Below, in pieces: positions 33,004 to 43,481 of a stretch of 64,000 bases of DNA (its first letter is position 1; every line of letters begins with the position of its first letter). Below the pieces are notes generated by a model. That model searched no databases. It was given only the letters and a program-made list of their open reading frames with translations, and was not told the origin of the DNA. This DNA is from Porodaedalea pini (Eukaryota > Basidiomycota > Agaricomycetes > Hymenochaetales > Hymenochaetaceae): contig NBAY01000042.1 of NCBI GenBank assembly GCA_002794775.1, positions 62,001 through 126,000 on the forward strand. Reading direction: 5' to 3'. The position numbers and the translations under genes were made by a program.

Positions 33004-33714
33004 AGTCAAGGTTTCTGTCATCACCCCTCTCATCGTGAGCAATAAAGCAAGGACAATGGCAAGGAGTGGACCTTCCAACACCGTGACAACACCAAATATG
33101 GAGGAAATGATCAAAATATGCACTGTCTGGTCCAGTTTGTCTGTACCAAGTCCTACGAAGAATCGAATGAGCAACATTATGAAGAGGAGAAGACCCGTTG
33201 CACTTCTGTTGAGGCGTATTACTCTTGTCCATTGTTGCTGCCAAATCCCTGTACTGTGGGGTGTCCTTCGCTGTACAATTTTACGTGGATGAGTAGTTCG
33301 GTCAGCATCACCCCCTTAAGTGTGATTTGTGGTGGGTTTTTGAGATTCCAAGTGTCCGATCCAAAATGAAACATCTTCCACCGTAGCCGGAGGCAGGGGT
33401 TCCTCCTTCATTACAGTATTTTTGGGCTCAATCCACTTCTTCATATAGTTTGTTTCACTTGCTCGATATAACATGTGATGCCCACAAGAATTGTACACCG
33501 TTGCGAAGGCATAATAGTTCATAGAGGTTGTAAGGGAGGCCCACATGGCTCAGCAATAACCAGACTAAGTGTCCAGTAGCTGCGAGATGGGTGGTCAGTG
33601 ACAGAGGTGCAGAAAAGTGTCTGTTCATCTGTTTTAGGACAGTGATTTGCATTGCTTAATAGGGAAGGTAAATTCATATGACATAATCTTGGCAACCTCT
33701 GTTGATGCTCAGGG
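33004..33714. other. No gene supported
   Basis: Minus-strand frames show hydrophobic stretches (for example VHILIISSIFGVVTVL near 33130) and a Trp/Tyr-rich stretch near 33500, which may be remains of a membrane protein, but no continuous gene is visible. Confidence 0.3.
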
Positions 33715-34329
33715 TTGATGCGTCACCATCGTTTACCTTATCATCAAACTACTTTACATATGGAGAACCCCGTGCCTGAAATGCCTATCTGGCACTGGTA
33801 CCATGCCATATCTGATGCTCTGAGGTGTCTTCATGACACCCTGTTTCGCCATGAACAATGGAAAGCTTGGCCCAGGCCACTTAGCCACTTGGATCTCATG
33901 AATGAGATTGTGCTAGATGTAGCCATTATAGGACCCCAAGCACTCATTGAGCCACAGCCTGGATGCACACATGTCACCGCCCTGCAGCTGTTGCCACAGC
34001 AGCATCTCAACAATCAGCCGATACAGGCATGTGACAAGCTCATTCAGCAGCAGCAGCAACTTCATGACAAGCTCATCCTTCCACAGTGGTCAGGACCACC
34101 AGATACTTTTCTCGACCTCATGCTGCCCACACCTACAAATGAGCCACATCCTCAGTTCCAGCTTGTGACTCCAGCAGATCCAGTTCATAGACAGTGGTGC
34201 CTGTTGCCCCCCATGCCATCCACATCCACCAATGGGCCAAGCTCTCCTACAGAAACGCTGCCCTCGTATGAGGCTGCCATGGCCAATTTGCCAAAATACA
34301 CTCGCCGTCATGTATGCTTCAATGTATAG
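33715..34329 (+). CDS. Hypothetical Gln/Pro-rich protein, 204 residues
   Basis: An uninterrupted ORF beginning MMRHHRLPYHQTTLHM. A Gln run (LIQQQQQLHDKLI) lies near the middle and Pro/Thr-rich sequence (LVTPADPVHRQWCLL, then SPTETLPSYEAAMA) at the end. The SYEAAMA-type ending recalls PPxY-like or arrestin-associated tails only loosely. No domain recognised, no neighbours of related function. Could be a chance ORF. Confidence 0.3.
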   Translation: MMRHHRLPYHQTTLHMENPVPEMPIWHWYHAISDALRCLHDTLFRHEQWKAWPRPLSHLDLMNEIVLDVAIIGPQALIEPQPGCTHVTALQLLPQQHLNNQPIQACDKLIQQQQQLHDKLILPQWSGPPDTFLDLMLPTPTNEPHPQFQLVTPADPVHRQWCLLPPMPSTSTNGPSSPTETLPSYEAAMANLPKYTRRHVCFNV

Positions 34330-35099
34330 GATGTCTAACAAGTATCTCGTGCAGAGTTCCGCACTACCACATCAGTCATCACTTTTTTTCCCCCTGTTGT
34401 TCTTCTCAAAAATTTCTGTTCCTGATTCATTAATTTTCAGCAATTTGGCTCTCACCAAGGTCATCATAGGTACTACCAACCCAATGTAGCCATTAATTCA
34501 TAAAATTTAATGTTCCTCCATCTCCTCCGTTCCCCTATCTATAAAAGTTGTATCACACCTTGCTGGCTGTATGCATCTCCGCTAGGCACCATTTACTTAA
34601 ATTAGGTCCCTTTCATTCAGCCCCATTCATCACCATTTTGTTTCCTTTCTCTCCGATTCACTTTTTTCTCTGATACAGTCGCTGGAAGGAGATATTCTGT
34701 GATGTTGCATCGTGCCAACCTTCCCTTTCACTTCCATCTTCCCCAGTTCTACAAATCCCTGTTGTACAGTTAGCAGTGTCATCGCATTGCTGGCTTATAT
34801 CTTCACCAGTAGCTTATCTTCTATCCAACTCCACCCATTACCATCTTATATTCATTTATTTTGTCTCCCCCCCCCCTCCTCTTTTTTTTCTTTCAATTTT
34901 CCACACTACAGCCTCCCCATGATGCTCTTTGCTGGGTATGGACATTCTACCTCAGGCGCATCATCTGCCGCTCATGGATCACATGGTTTCACCTTTTATC
35001 TACTCAATGTCACTGACTTTCTTTTCACCAGGTACTGATGTGCACAATTCCAATACAGTGACAGACTAACGAACAGGAAGTTTGGTCTGAACCTAGGGG
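34330..35099. other. No gene; low-complexity pyrimidine tract
   Basis: AT- and CT-rich. A C/T run occupies about 34862-34898. No gene recognised. Confidence 0.5.
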
Positions 35100-35169
35100 T
35101 ATTCGCAGCACATATAGAAAAGTATACTAGCTGGACTTGGGATTGAACCAAGGACCTCCTGAGTATATA

Positions 35170-36776
35170 CAGTAGCGAGTGAAAATACTGTCACCCCCCC
35201 CTCTTTGAGCAGTATTTTGTTTATAGAACCCTGAAAATGCATTGAAAATCTATCCAAAAATTTGGAATGGTTCATCACTATGTTTGACATGTATGAGTGA
35301 AATTTGAGAGCATTCCATTCAGTATGTCACGAGGAAGTGCCCTAGTTTTATGTAACAGCTTGCTTTCCTGATTAGGCTGAGACAACAAATGTGCGCCTCA
35401 CACCGTTTCTTCACTCAACGACGACTTGCAAACTCACAGTACCTGTAAGTAAGGCATGAGTATTTCGTCTCAATTCATGCTGACCAGTTTGAAAAGATGG
35501 TTGTCTGTACACCAATGAAAATTTGTGCTGTGAAGCAACTGAAGAAACGCCACATCCCAAACGTGTCAATTGCACATGACCTCAGGATTTCGGTTCATTC
35601 TGTGCAGCGAATTAATGCAGATTTTTCTGAGACAGATGACCCTTATCGACCGTGCACAAGACCTGGCTGACCACCCAAGTTAACTGAGTGAGAGACACGT
35701 TACATCGCATGCGAGCTCTGCAAGGGCACTGTACACAATGCAAGTGAAGCTCAGCGAAAACTCACACCACACGTACACCACACCACCATCGCACAGCATC
35801 TTCACAAGCTGGGGCTGAAAGCGTACATCTGCCGAAAAAAGCCAAAACTCACTCCTCGACAACGAATGAATCGTTTTCACTGGGCCCAAGGACACTGTGC
35901 GTGGACCTTGTGAAAATGGTCCACTGTTATTTTTTCAGATGAATCAAAATTCAACCTTTATGGGTCAGATGGAAGGACTTGGTGCTGGAGAAGGCCTAGG
36001 GAGGAGATGGATGAAAGATATCTACAGGATACAGTGAAGCATGGTGGTGGAAGTGTCATGGTGTGGGGATGCATCACTCAGTGTGGTGTCGGAAGGCTCA
36101 TTTGCATCAAGGGCATTATGGATCGCTTCAAGTACATTGACATCCTGAAGGACGGTCTACTGGGCACACTTCGTGACAAGCACCTCCAAAAACACCACAT
36201 CGTTTTCTAGCAAGACAATGATTCAAAGCACACATCACTGTATGCCCACCAGTGGTTCACCAGAAATGGGATCCATTTATTGCCTTGGCCTCCCCAGAGC
36301 CCTGACATGAGCATCATAGAGCATGTCTGGAAGGAACTTGATGATCGGGTATGCAACCGGGCTCACCAGCCATCAAACAAGGAAGAGTTGTGGGAGGCTT
36401 TGCAGGATGAGTGGGACCATCTGGATGTAGCATTTATTAAAAAGCTGTATATATCTTTACCCAGGAGAACTAGTCTACTGTACAGTGTACATGGGAAGCA
36501 TACTCCATACTAATTTTTGATAATTTAATATCTGCTTTCTGGGCTTCCCAGAGTTGAAGGATGTCTTTAGTCTAAATCTGGCAAGAAGCCAATTTTCAGT
36601 AAATACACATTTTCTCAGTATACACACCACCAATTGCTATTAAATTTCACATGGACATGGAGTACATGTACACCAGCGATACTGTAATATTTTGTAGCTC
36701 TCTGTCAAGTGTGTTGTGTCCTAGAAATAAAACAACTCACGTAAAGGGGGGGTGACAGAATTTTCACACACTACTG
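35170..36776 (+). mobile_element. Tc1/mariner element, 1607 bp, inactive
   Basis: Inverted ends CAGTAG...TGAAAAT and a C-run, complementary at the right end, with TA at 35168-35169 and 36777-36778. Contains one transposase reading frame with several stops. Confidence 0.9.
35496..36513 (+). pseudogene. Tc1-like transposase, four stop codons
   Basis: About 338 codons starting MVVCTPMKICAVKQ. The N-terminal helix-turn-helix region has HDLRISVHSVQRI. The DDE catalytic domain shows the first Asp in IFSDESKFNLYG, the second in QDNDSKHTS and the glutamate in SPDMSIIEHVW, 34 residues on, as expected for Tc1. Stops: TGA after TRPG, TGA after KLTE, TGA after AWTL, TAG before QDND. Each can arise by one C-to-T or G-to-A change. 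The ends remain intact, so it could still be moved in trans. Confidence 0.88.
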
Positions 36777-36929
36777 TACCAGATGCTCTGAACCAACTGA
36801 GCTATCCAGCTGGTACTTCAAGGTTAGCTTTTAAGATGTAAATTCAGAGGCTTTTGTACACATAGGTAGTTTCGCATGGTTATAATCTTATGTAAGCTGT
36901 AGGATTATGTAATCCAACACCCTCGCTCT

Positions 36930-37332
36930 GCGCATGTGCGTTCTCCAAGTCCTGGCGGTGTTGGTCTAAGGCAGCAACATTGGTGTTCTCGAAGTCAGAA
37001 ATGATTTGCTGGTGTTCAGCCCTCAGCTTCAAGATTTCCTCAGTCTTCTCCTTTAGTAAGGCATCAAGTGCCTCCTGATGAGCTGCTTCTGCTTCCTTAA
37101 GGGTGATCTCCACTTGACTCTGAGAAGACTCCAATTTGCTCTTCAGGCTCTGCAAAGCCTCGAAGTCACCTCTGAGCTTGCTGAACGCTTCCTCGTGAGA
37201 CTTCTCTAGTTCTGAGAGTACTTCAGCGTGCTGTTCCTGCAGTTTCTGCAACGCATCCTGGTGAGCAGCATCAGCTTGCTCCTGGGATAATCGTTGCTCA
37301 TCCTTGAGTTTGGCGATGCCTGGCATCCAGCT
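36930..37332 (-). pseudogene. Coiled-coil protein fragment
   Basis: About 130 residues of clear heptad pattern on the minus strand: QDALQKLQEQHAEVLSEL, FEALQSLKSKLESSQSQV, EEILKLRAEHQQIISDFE. The pattern suits long coiled-coil proteins such as microtubule or membrane tethers; I cannot name it. It is cut on one side by the tRNA-bearing element and on the other by copia scraps. Confidence 0.55.
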
Positions 37333-37340
37333 TGTAATTC

Positions 37341-37629
37341 ATTACTGGTTGAAATTGCACTGTGCCCACTCCAACAGAATAGATGATTTCGTTGTTTTCA
37401 GGCTCTGCATCAGCCAGAAATAGATGTGCACATGAAGGATGCTGAACAGCATGATGAACTTAATGTCATGTCTGAAGAGGAGATGCAAGCAGAAGTGCTC
37501 ATGTTCACTGGGCTCATGGACCATATTGATTGCGCACTTCTGCAGAGAATACATGCTCAAGACGATTTGTAGACTTGAAAACATAGTCAAATGCATCATC
37601 AAAAGCAATGTACTTGTCTTCAAGACCTG
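37341..37629. mobile_element. Mosaic of three copia scraps in alternating orientation
   Basis: 37341-37397 matches 8545-8602 of the intact copia in the same orientation; 37405-37519 matches the complement of about 6893-7003; 37520-37629 matches about 6757-6870 in the same orientation. The second and third pieces are neighbours in the source element but inverted to each other here. Confidence 0.85.
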
Positions 37630-38189
37630 CCACATCCGCAGTGTCTTCACCTCGCTCTCAGTCGCCAGCTCCTGCCACTCCTCAGGCTCAGACACAGTCG
37701 CATTCGAGAAGGTCTTCGCAACTAGGAGGTTCTAAGGATGCAGTCAGTGTCAGGATTACGAGCGGGCCAAGGGGCAGTGTTCCGCCCTCCAAGACGGGTA
37801 CATCATGCATTCCCCATCTTTCCTTGTTTAACCTTGTTCATCCTGTCTAATGTGAATTTGCAGCGAATCCGATTAGTTTTGGTACGGTAAATGGCCCCGT
37901 GAACAATAAAACAATTATCTGCCTCCTTTATGATTTCTGCCTCTCCCCTCTGCTGTCTGAGAATCCATCAGCGATCTTTGGTCTGTCGCCCCCGGACCTT
38001 CCATGTCCGGTGCTTGTGCCAGCCCTGAACCCAAAGTTGTTCGACCGGCATGCCACCTACCAATTCTCCCTTGCATTCCAATGTGTAGTCAACATCAATT
38101 TGCATGGCTCAGAGCCCATACAGAGTTGCGTCATCCAGGCGGGTACTCTCGAGGTTGTTGGGTTGCGTGTTGGAGGCATGGCTGGCGTC
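37630..38189 (+). pseudogene. Ser/Pro-rich coding scrap, unidentified
   Basis: Reads TSAVSSPRSQSPAPATPQ, SHSRRSSQLGGSKDAVSV and, after an apparent gap, NPISFGTVNG. This Ser-rich composition with an FGTVNG-like word loosely recalls fungal eIF4G N-terminal regions, but the match is too weak to name. It leads towards the BTB fragment at 38190. Confidence 0.3.
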
Positions 38190-38311
38190 AAAAGGATTTG
38201 CTGTCCGGCCGAGTGCGAGTGCAAGTGGCATACCATGTGAGACCTGTGAACAGCGCCAGCGCGAGCAGGCCCAAGAACTCGTCAGGCTGCTCGCTGTCGA
38301 ACAATCTCTTG
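38190..38311 (+). pseudogene. BTB gene 3' part, copy B (before MITE-3)
   Basis: Encodes SASASGIPCETCEQRQREQ, AQELVRLLAVEQSLA, the same tail as BTB copy A (about 26980-26880). It breaks off at MITE-3 and resumes at 44913 on the far side of MITE-3 and the gypsy element with ...NTE and the GTGAGT donor. Confidence 0.7.
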
Positions 38312-38368
38312 CACGGCAGGAAAATCCAGGGTTTTCCATGAGGGAGGAGTATATCACGGAGTGTTTAG

Positions 38369-38781
38369 TGTTAGGCGGGAGTCCGGGAGACGACTCGGAC
38401 TGGGCAGGCCTCGGCTGACTGTCGTCTGGGATGTGCTGTACTCAAGCGTAGACTCGGGACACGCTTACTCAGGCTAGGTCATCGCAGAGGTAAGAGGATT
38501 AATACAAGTCTAAACTAATACAAGGGGGACGAGTCTCACCTAGGTCGTCGCGGAGGTAAGAGGAAAAGCAGAACAAGGAGTTCATGTGATTCCTGAGACC
38601 TTATATAGCGACGACCGTGAGACTATATTACCTAACATTACCTAATGAGTGGGAATGGAACGAATGAAGGCAGTGTGGGAATGATTGTGTAAGATGGGTA
38701 AATATAGTGAAAAGGACGAATATAATAAAGGAAATGGTAAAAGGGAAAATAAAGAAAAAGGTGAAAGTTCAGGTTCTAACA
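38369..38781 (-). repeat. Gypsy 3' LTR, 413 bp
   Basis: On the minus strand TGTTAGAACCTGAAC to GCCTAACA. It carries five of the six CpG losses that distinguish the pair. The end of the pol ORF runs a few codons into it. Confidence 0.95.
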
Positions 38782-41700
38782 TTACCCCCCTTCAAGGTTG
38801 GGCGTCCCGACCAACCATGATCGCGGTCGTCAGGCTCGGTGTCGACGAAGAGCGGACGGAGTCGTTGACGAGGGATGTCGAGTTTTCGAGGTGCACCGGG
38901 ATGTTTGAGGTAGAACTCAGCGATCGCCTCCTTCGCATTCTCGCCAAAGTCCGTCTCAGGCTGCCAAGTAGGTTCATTGTAGCCGATCCACTTGACAAGG
39001 TACTGTAGTTTCCCTCGGTGCAGACGCGAGTCTAGAACCTCCTCAATCTCGTACTCCTCCTCGTTGTCGATGATGTCAGGTGGCGGTGGTGCTGGTTGTC
39101 TTTGGCTCTCGAAGGACGGTTCGACGGTGGGCTTTAGCAGTGCTTCGTTGAAGACCGGGTGGACCTTTTTCCATCGTTTTGGGAGCTTGAGCTTGTACGC
39201 GCTTGCTCCCACCTTGTCGATGATTTCGAAGGGGCCATACCATTTGTCAGCGAGTTTCTTTGTCGGCGAGTCTGTGCTGATGTTTCGCCCGTCAAGGAAA
39301 ACCTTGTCCCCAGCCTTGTACTCAACCGAAATTCCTGCTGTCCGGTCGTGATAGCGTTTCATGTCGTCCGCCGCTTTGACCAAGTTGTCCTTCGCAACCC
39401 GATGAGTCTCCTTTATGTGCTTCGCAAATTCTTCTGCCGACATGTTGGCAGACGAGGTTCGTGTCGTGTCAAAGCTTAAGGGGTGACGTCCTGCGTTTGC
39501 GTAGAAAGGAGACATCTTCGTCACCGAATGCTCGCGGTTATTATACGCGAACTCCGCGAGGGGGAGCCAGTCCTTCCAGTCCGATTGTCGATGGTTTACG
39601 AAGAGCCTAAGATATTGTTCAAGCTCTTGGTTAACGCGTTCCGTCTGACCATCTGTCTGTGGGTGATACGCCGTTGACGGGTTGCCTTCGATGTGTAGGA
39701 GTTTGTACAGCTCCTTCATCATTGATGCGTCGAACTGCGTGCCTCGGTCATGGATGATCTTCTTCGGCAAGCCGTGGAGGCGGAAGACATGGTCGCGGTA
39801 CAGTTGAGCCATGCCTTCCGCCGACAACCTTGTCGTTGTTGGGATCGCATGCATCTGTTTCGAGAACCTGTCGACGAAAACACAGATTGCGTTGTGTCCC
39901 TTGGAGTCCGGGAGTTCTCCGATGAGGTCGACCGTGACAATTTCCCATGGGCCTTCCGGGACCGTGTTCGGGTGAAGTGGTCTCGACCTTGATGCCCTCA
40001 GAGCCTTTGTTCGCTGGCAGCGATCACACCCTCGGACGTACGCTCTGACGTCGGAGAACATCAACGTCCACCAGAAGTCTCGTCGGACGAGTTCCACCGT
40101 TTTCGACGCTCCTGGGTGTCCAGCCAGTACCGAGTCGTGACATTCCCGTAATACGGCCTCCTTCATTGACGATGGCACGTATACCTTGTCTTTCATGCGC
40201 CACAATCTGTCGACCTCTGTCATTCCCATCGGCCTCTCCGACTCATCCTGCGCCCTCTGCGCTTCACCCACTCGTTCCACCACCTCGTCGCGCGATGTCC
40301 GCACCACTCCATGGTTCAACCACTTATCCTTGATGAACACGACCCCATCGTTGTCATCCTTGCCCTGATCATAGCCCGCCATACGCGATAGCAGGTCGGC
40401 CTTGCCCATCGTCTTGCCCGACTTGTGTTCGAGGTGGAAGTCGAATTCTTCAAGTTCGGTCCGCCAGCGAGCTTGGCGATAGCTCAGCTTCTGCGCCGAC
40501 CTGAAGTAGGTGAGGTTGGCGTGGTCGGACCAGATTTCAATCTTGTGGTGAGCGCCAAGGAGGTATTGCCGCCACTCCTTGAGCACCGAAACAATCGCGA
40601 GCATCTCCTTGTCATAGATCTCGTAGTTTCGTTCCGCTGGTTCAAGTGCCTCTGACCTGTAGGCGATCACCCTCCACTTCCCTTCCTGCTTCTGCAACAA
40701 TACACCACCGAGCGCAAAGTTCGACGAGTCCGCTTCTACGCGGAAAGGGCCCTCGTCATTGGCGATGGCTAGGACTGGAGGTGAGCAGAGACGTCGTCTC
40801 AGCTCCTCGAACGCTTCCTGCTGTTCGGTCTCCCATACCCAGTCCTTCTTGCCCGTTAACGACGTCAACGGTCGGACCACCTTGCTGTAGTCTTTAATAA
40901 ACCGTCTTAGCCAGTTTCCCATACCGAGGAACTGCTGCAGCTCCTTGAGGTTCCGTGGGACTGGCCAGTTTGCAATCGCCTCTGTCTTTGCCGGGTCAGC
41001 CCTGATCTCACCATTGCCGATGATGTGGCCGAGGTATTTGACGACCTTGGCGTCAAACTCGCACTTCTCCGGCTTCAGGTACAGGCCATTTTCTCGGAGG
41101 ATCTGGAGTACGCGCCTCGACGTGTCGATATGCTCCTCAATGGTTTCTGAGAGGATCAGGATGTCGTCGAGGTATACTATGATCAAGTTCGCATAGATTA
41201 GGTCCTTAAAGATGTGGTTGACAAAGGCCTGGAACGTGGCCGGCGCGTTGCAAAGGCCAAAAAACATGACCGTTGGTTCGAAGAGGCCCATGTTCGTGCG
41301 AAACGCTGCCTTCCATTCGTCACCCTCGCGGATCCGGATATTGTAGTACCCCCAGCGAAGGTCAAGCTTAGTGATGTACTTCGCTTTCTTGACCTTGTCG
41401 ACGAGTTCGTCAATGAGAGGAAGGGGATACTTGTTCTTGATCATCCTGTCATTGAGCTTACGGTAATCCTGGATCGGGCGTAGCGATTTGTCAGCCTTCT
41501 TTATAAAGAAGAAGGGCGATGCCATGGGCGATATCGACTGTCGAATGCGACCCGACTTCAGATTTTCCTCAAGGAAGTCCTTGAGTGACTGCTGCTCAGT
41601 TGGCGTGAGCGGGTAGATCTTACAGTCGCTCGGTTTGAAGTCGGGCTTCAAGTCGATGACATGGTCCCAGGGTCGGTGTTCCGGCAGCTTCTCAAAACCT

Positions 41701-42275
41701 TTTTCGCTGAAAACGTCGGCGTAGTCGTTGAGGTATGCGGGCCAGGACGCCTTATCCATTCGCATCTCACTCACCCTCCTCATCTGCTCCACCTCCTCCT
41801 TCACCTTGTCTAGGTCCTCCACCTGCTTCCTTTCAATCGCACATTCGCTCGGGCAGCACGTAAAGTCAAGTGTACCCGTCTTCCAGTCGACCTCTGGGTT
41901 GTGTCGTCGAAGCCAGTCGTACCCCAGGAAGATGTTAGACGATGCCAGTGAGGTTACCGCCAGGACGATCCGTTCCTTATGGTGACCAATCGTAAGTTCA
42001 ATGTCGACGTACTCCTCAATCAACCCGGCTTCGTTGTGTGTGCCGTCGGCATTGAGTACCGCAAGGGGCCGGATATAACGCTTCGTTTCCAGCCCATACC
42101 GTTCGACGAATCTCACGTCAATGCACGATCCCGTACATCCCGAATCCACGAGCACGTGTGCGTCCACCTCCCTCACTTCACCTTCCACGCTGTGTTCGAC
42201 ATTCAGGAGAAGGTCCAGCTGGCGTCCGCCAGTTCCTCTCATGAACAGCTGCTCATACTCTTCACTTTCCTTCAC
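38769..42275 (-). CDS. Gypsy pol: protease, RT, RNase H, integrase, chromodomain
   Basis: 1168 codons without a stop. The order is aspartic protease (VLVDSGCTGSCID near 47), RT with YLDDILILSE near 370 and the FGLCNAPATFQ stretch, RNase H (KEMLAIVSVLKEWRQYL), integrase zinc region (HDSVLAGHPG, then CDRCQRTK), DDE core (VTVDLIGELP, FVDRFSKQMH, HPQTDGQTERVNQ) and a C-terminal chromodomain (YEIEEVLDSRLHRGKLQYLV). This is the standard chromovirus layout and length. The frame given begins at MKESEEYEQLF, which is probably internal: upstream coding is in another frame, so the polyprotein join is broken or frameshifted. Confidence 0.93.
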   Translation of the reverse strand: MKESEEYEQLFMRGTGGRQLDLLLNVEHSVEGEVREVDAHVLVDSGCTGSCIDVRFVERYGLETKRYIRPLAVLNADGTHNEAGLIEEYVDIELTIGHHKERIVLAVTSLASSNIFLGYDWLRRHNPEVDWKTGTLDFTCCPSECAIERKQVEDLDKVKEEVEQMRRVSEMRMDKASWPAYLNDYADVFSEKGFEKLPEHRPWDHVIDLKPDFKPSDCKIYPLTPTEQQSLKDFLEENLKSGRIRQSISPMASPFFFIKKADKSLRPIQDYRKLNDRMIKNKYPLPLIDELVDKVKKAKYITKLDLRWGYYNIRIREGDEWKAAFRTNMGLFEPTVMFFGLCNAPATFQAFVNHIFKDLIYANLIIVYLDDILILSETIEEHIDTSRRVLQILRENGLYLKPEKCEFDAKVVKYLGHIIGNGEIRADPAKTEAIANWPVPRNLKELQQFLGMGNWLRRFIKDYSKVVRPLTSLTGKKDWVWETEQQEAFEELRRRLCSPPVLAIANDEGPFRVEADSSNFALGGVLLQKQEGKWRVIAYRSEALEPAERNYEIYDKEMLAIVSVLKEWRQYLLGAHHKIEIWSDHANLTYFRSAQKLSYRQARWRTELEEFDFHLEHKSGKTMGKADLLSRMAGYDQGKDDNDGVVFIKDKWLNHGVVRTSRDEVVERVGEAQRAQDESERPMGMTEVDRLWRMKDKVYVPSSMKEAVLRECHDSVLAGHPGASKTVELVRRDFWWTLMFSDVRAYVRGCDRCQRTKALRASRSRPLHPNTVPEGPWEIVTVDLIGELPDSKGHNAICVFVDRFSKQMHAIPTTTRLSAEGMAQLYRDHVFRLHGLPKKIIHDRGTQFDASMMKELYKLLHIEGNPSTAYHPQTDGQTERVNQELEQYLRLFVNHRQSDWKDWLPLAEFAYNNREHSVTKMSPFYANAGRHPLSFDTTRTSSANMSAEEFAKHIKETHRVAKDNLVKAADDMKRYHDRTAGISVEYKAGDKVFLDGRNISTDSPTKKLADKWYGPFEIIDKVGASAYKLKLPKRWKKVHPVFNEALLKPTVEPSFESQRQPAPPPPDIIDNEEEYEIEEVLDSRLHRGKLQYLVKWIGYNEPTWQPETDFGENAKEAIAEFYLKHPGAPRKLDIPRQRLRPLFVDTEPDDRDHGWSGRPTLKGGNVRT
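38782..38793 (-). other. Gypsy polypurine tract
   Basis: GAAGGGGGGTAA on the minus strand directly before the 3' LTR, overlapping pol codons. Confidence 0.7.
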
Positions 42276-42406
42276 ACCGGTGGGGACTTTGTACTCGGGA
42301 AAACCATCGACGTCGTTCGCATTTATGTATTGTACAGACGGTTGGTTATATTTTAACGAGTCCAGAGTCGAAGTCCCTTGTTCTTCTCGGTCAGTCGCCC
42401 CAATGG

Positions 42407-42697
42407 CTACGCCTGACCACTCGCAAAACCCTGCGAGTCGACGACCTCTTCGTCATTGTCTTCTTCCTCCACATAGTCCTCCACAGTCGACCTCCGAGTG
42501 TCTACGACTTCCTCGAAGGCTGACTCCTTCATCGCTCCGAGCTCGTCGGCGAGGACACGACGTTCGCCTGGCGCCATCAGTTCCAGCATGCGCTGGATGA
42601 TCGGTTTCGCTTGCGGGCACTTGTCCTTGAAGTGGCCTAACCCGCCACAGATCCAGCACGCGCGTCGTCGTTGTGCCTCGTTCATTGAGACGTCCAT
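42407..42697 (-). CDS. Gypsy gag zinc-knuckle segment
   Basis: 96 codons with CCHC knuckle CWICGGLGHFKDKC and an acidic end (VEEEDNDEEVVDSQ). It lies between gag and protease but in a different frame from each: gag is offset by one base upstream (near 42741-42780) and pol by one again near 42400. It is either decayed or uses frameshifts. Normally this is the nucleocapsid end of gag. Confidence 0.75.
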   Translation of the reverse strand: MDVSMNEAQRRRACWICGGLGHFKDKCPQAKPIIQRMLELMAPGERRVLADELGAMKESAFEEVVDTRRSTVEDYVEEEDNDEEVVDSQGFASGQA

Positions 42698-42740
42698 CGG
42701 CTGACCAGCGCCTCCGAAGGTGACGCCAGTCGCGTCGCGT

Positions 42741-43481
42741 CTATCGACGTGAGGGGCCGCTACCTGACGGCGAGCTGGGGGTGCTTGTTGTGGTAGATGA
42801 GGAGGGGGAAGAAAGGCGAATCTGCTGTTCGCCGCGGTCTATTTCGATCGCCTTGTTCTTCCAATCTTCGTATTTCGTTGGGACTGGCGTCGACCTTAGC
42901 ACTCCACGGACCACCTCGATGTTCATCGCTCGCTTGAGGCGATCGCAGATGACGCTGTCGTCTTTCAGCTCGGCACGCTTAATGATCACGTCGAACTTCT
43001 GGAAGAACTCGTCCGCGGTTAGGTCCTTCTGAACCTTATCTCGGAAATCCTTCAGCGCTTTCTCCTTGCGATTCGGGTCGTCAAACGAGGCGTCGAGTCG
43101 TTCCTGGAATCTTTCCCAGCTGTCGGTGAAGGTAACGATTCCCGACGTTGTCGACTCCTCGATGTAGTTCTGCGCCCACATTGCCGCATTACCACCCTTC
43201 AGGTAGGAGAGAGCTACATAAATCTTACTCTCTGACGTAGGGTATCGACTTGGATTTGCGGATACGAAAAGAAGGACTTCACGTCTGAAGTCGAGGTAAT
43301 CGTCGCCACCAGTGAATTCACGTGGTCGGGCGACGTCGATGTTCGGTACAGCAGCGGTACTAGGGCCCGCTGGGGTGTTTGCGGCTTGATGAGCGAAGGC
43401 GCCCGCTACGATCGCGGCGATTTGTTCCAACTGTTGTGTGCTGAAGCTTCCCGTCGACATTGTTGTTCTAGGCGTGTCCAT
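42741..43481 (-). CDS. Gypsy gag capsid region
   Basis: 246 codons from MDTPRTTMSTGSF. The capsid-like retrotrans_gag core is visible (DYLDFRREVLLFV, ALSYLKGGNAAMWAQNYI, WERFQERLDASF, TADEFFQKFDVII). It ends in a Ser/Thr/Pro-rich run and a TAG; in the next frame the sequence continues as a Pro/Gln/Arg-rich linker into the zinc knuckle. Confidence 0.85.
   Translation of the reverse strand: MDTPRTTMSTGSFSTQQLEQIAAIVAGAFAHQAANTPAGPSTAAVPNIDVARPREFTGGDDYLDFRREVLLFVSANPSRYPTSESKIYVALSYLKGGNAAMWAQNYIEESTTSGIVTFTDSWERFQERLDASFDDPNRKEKALKDFRDKVQKDLTADEFFQKFDVIIKRAELKDDSVICDRLKRAMNIEVVRGVLRSTPVPTKYEDWKNKAIEIDRGEQQIRLSSPSSSTTTSTPSSPSGSGPSRR

Larger units (their letters stand above)
35100..36919 (-). 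mobile_element. tRNA-bearing LTR-like element, copy 4, split by Tc1
   Basis: The outer parts 35100-35169 and 36777-36919 together make the same 209-bp-type element on the minus strand; the Tc1/mariner element sits in the TA of its tRNA anticodon loop. Flanks AGGGG and CCCTC do not match, unlike the other three copies. The D-loop here reads AGTTGGTTCA, closer to a standard tRNA than in the other copies. Confidence 0.8.
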
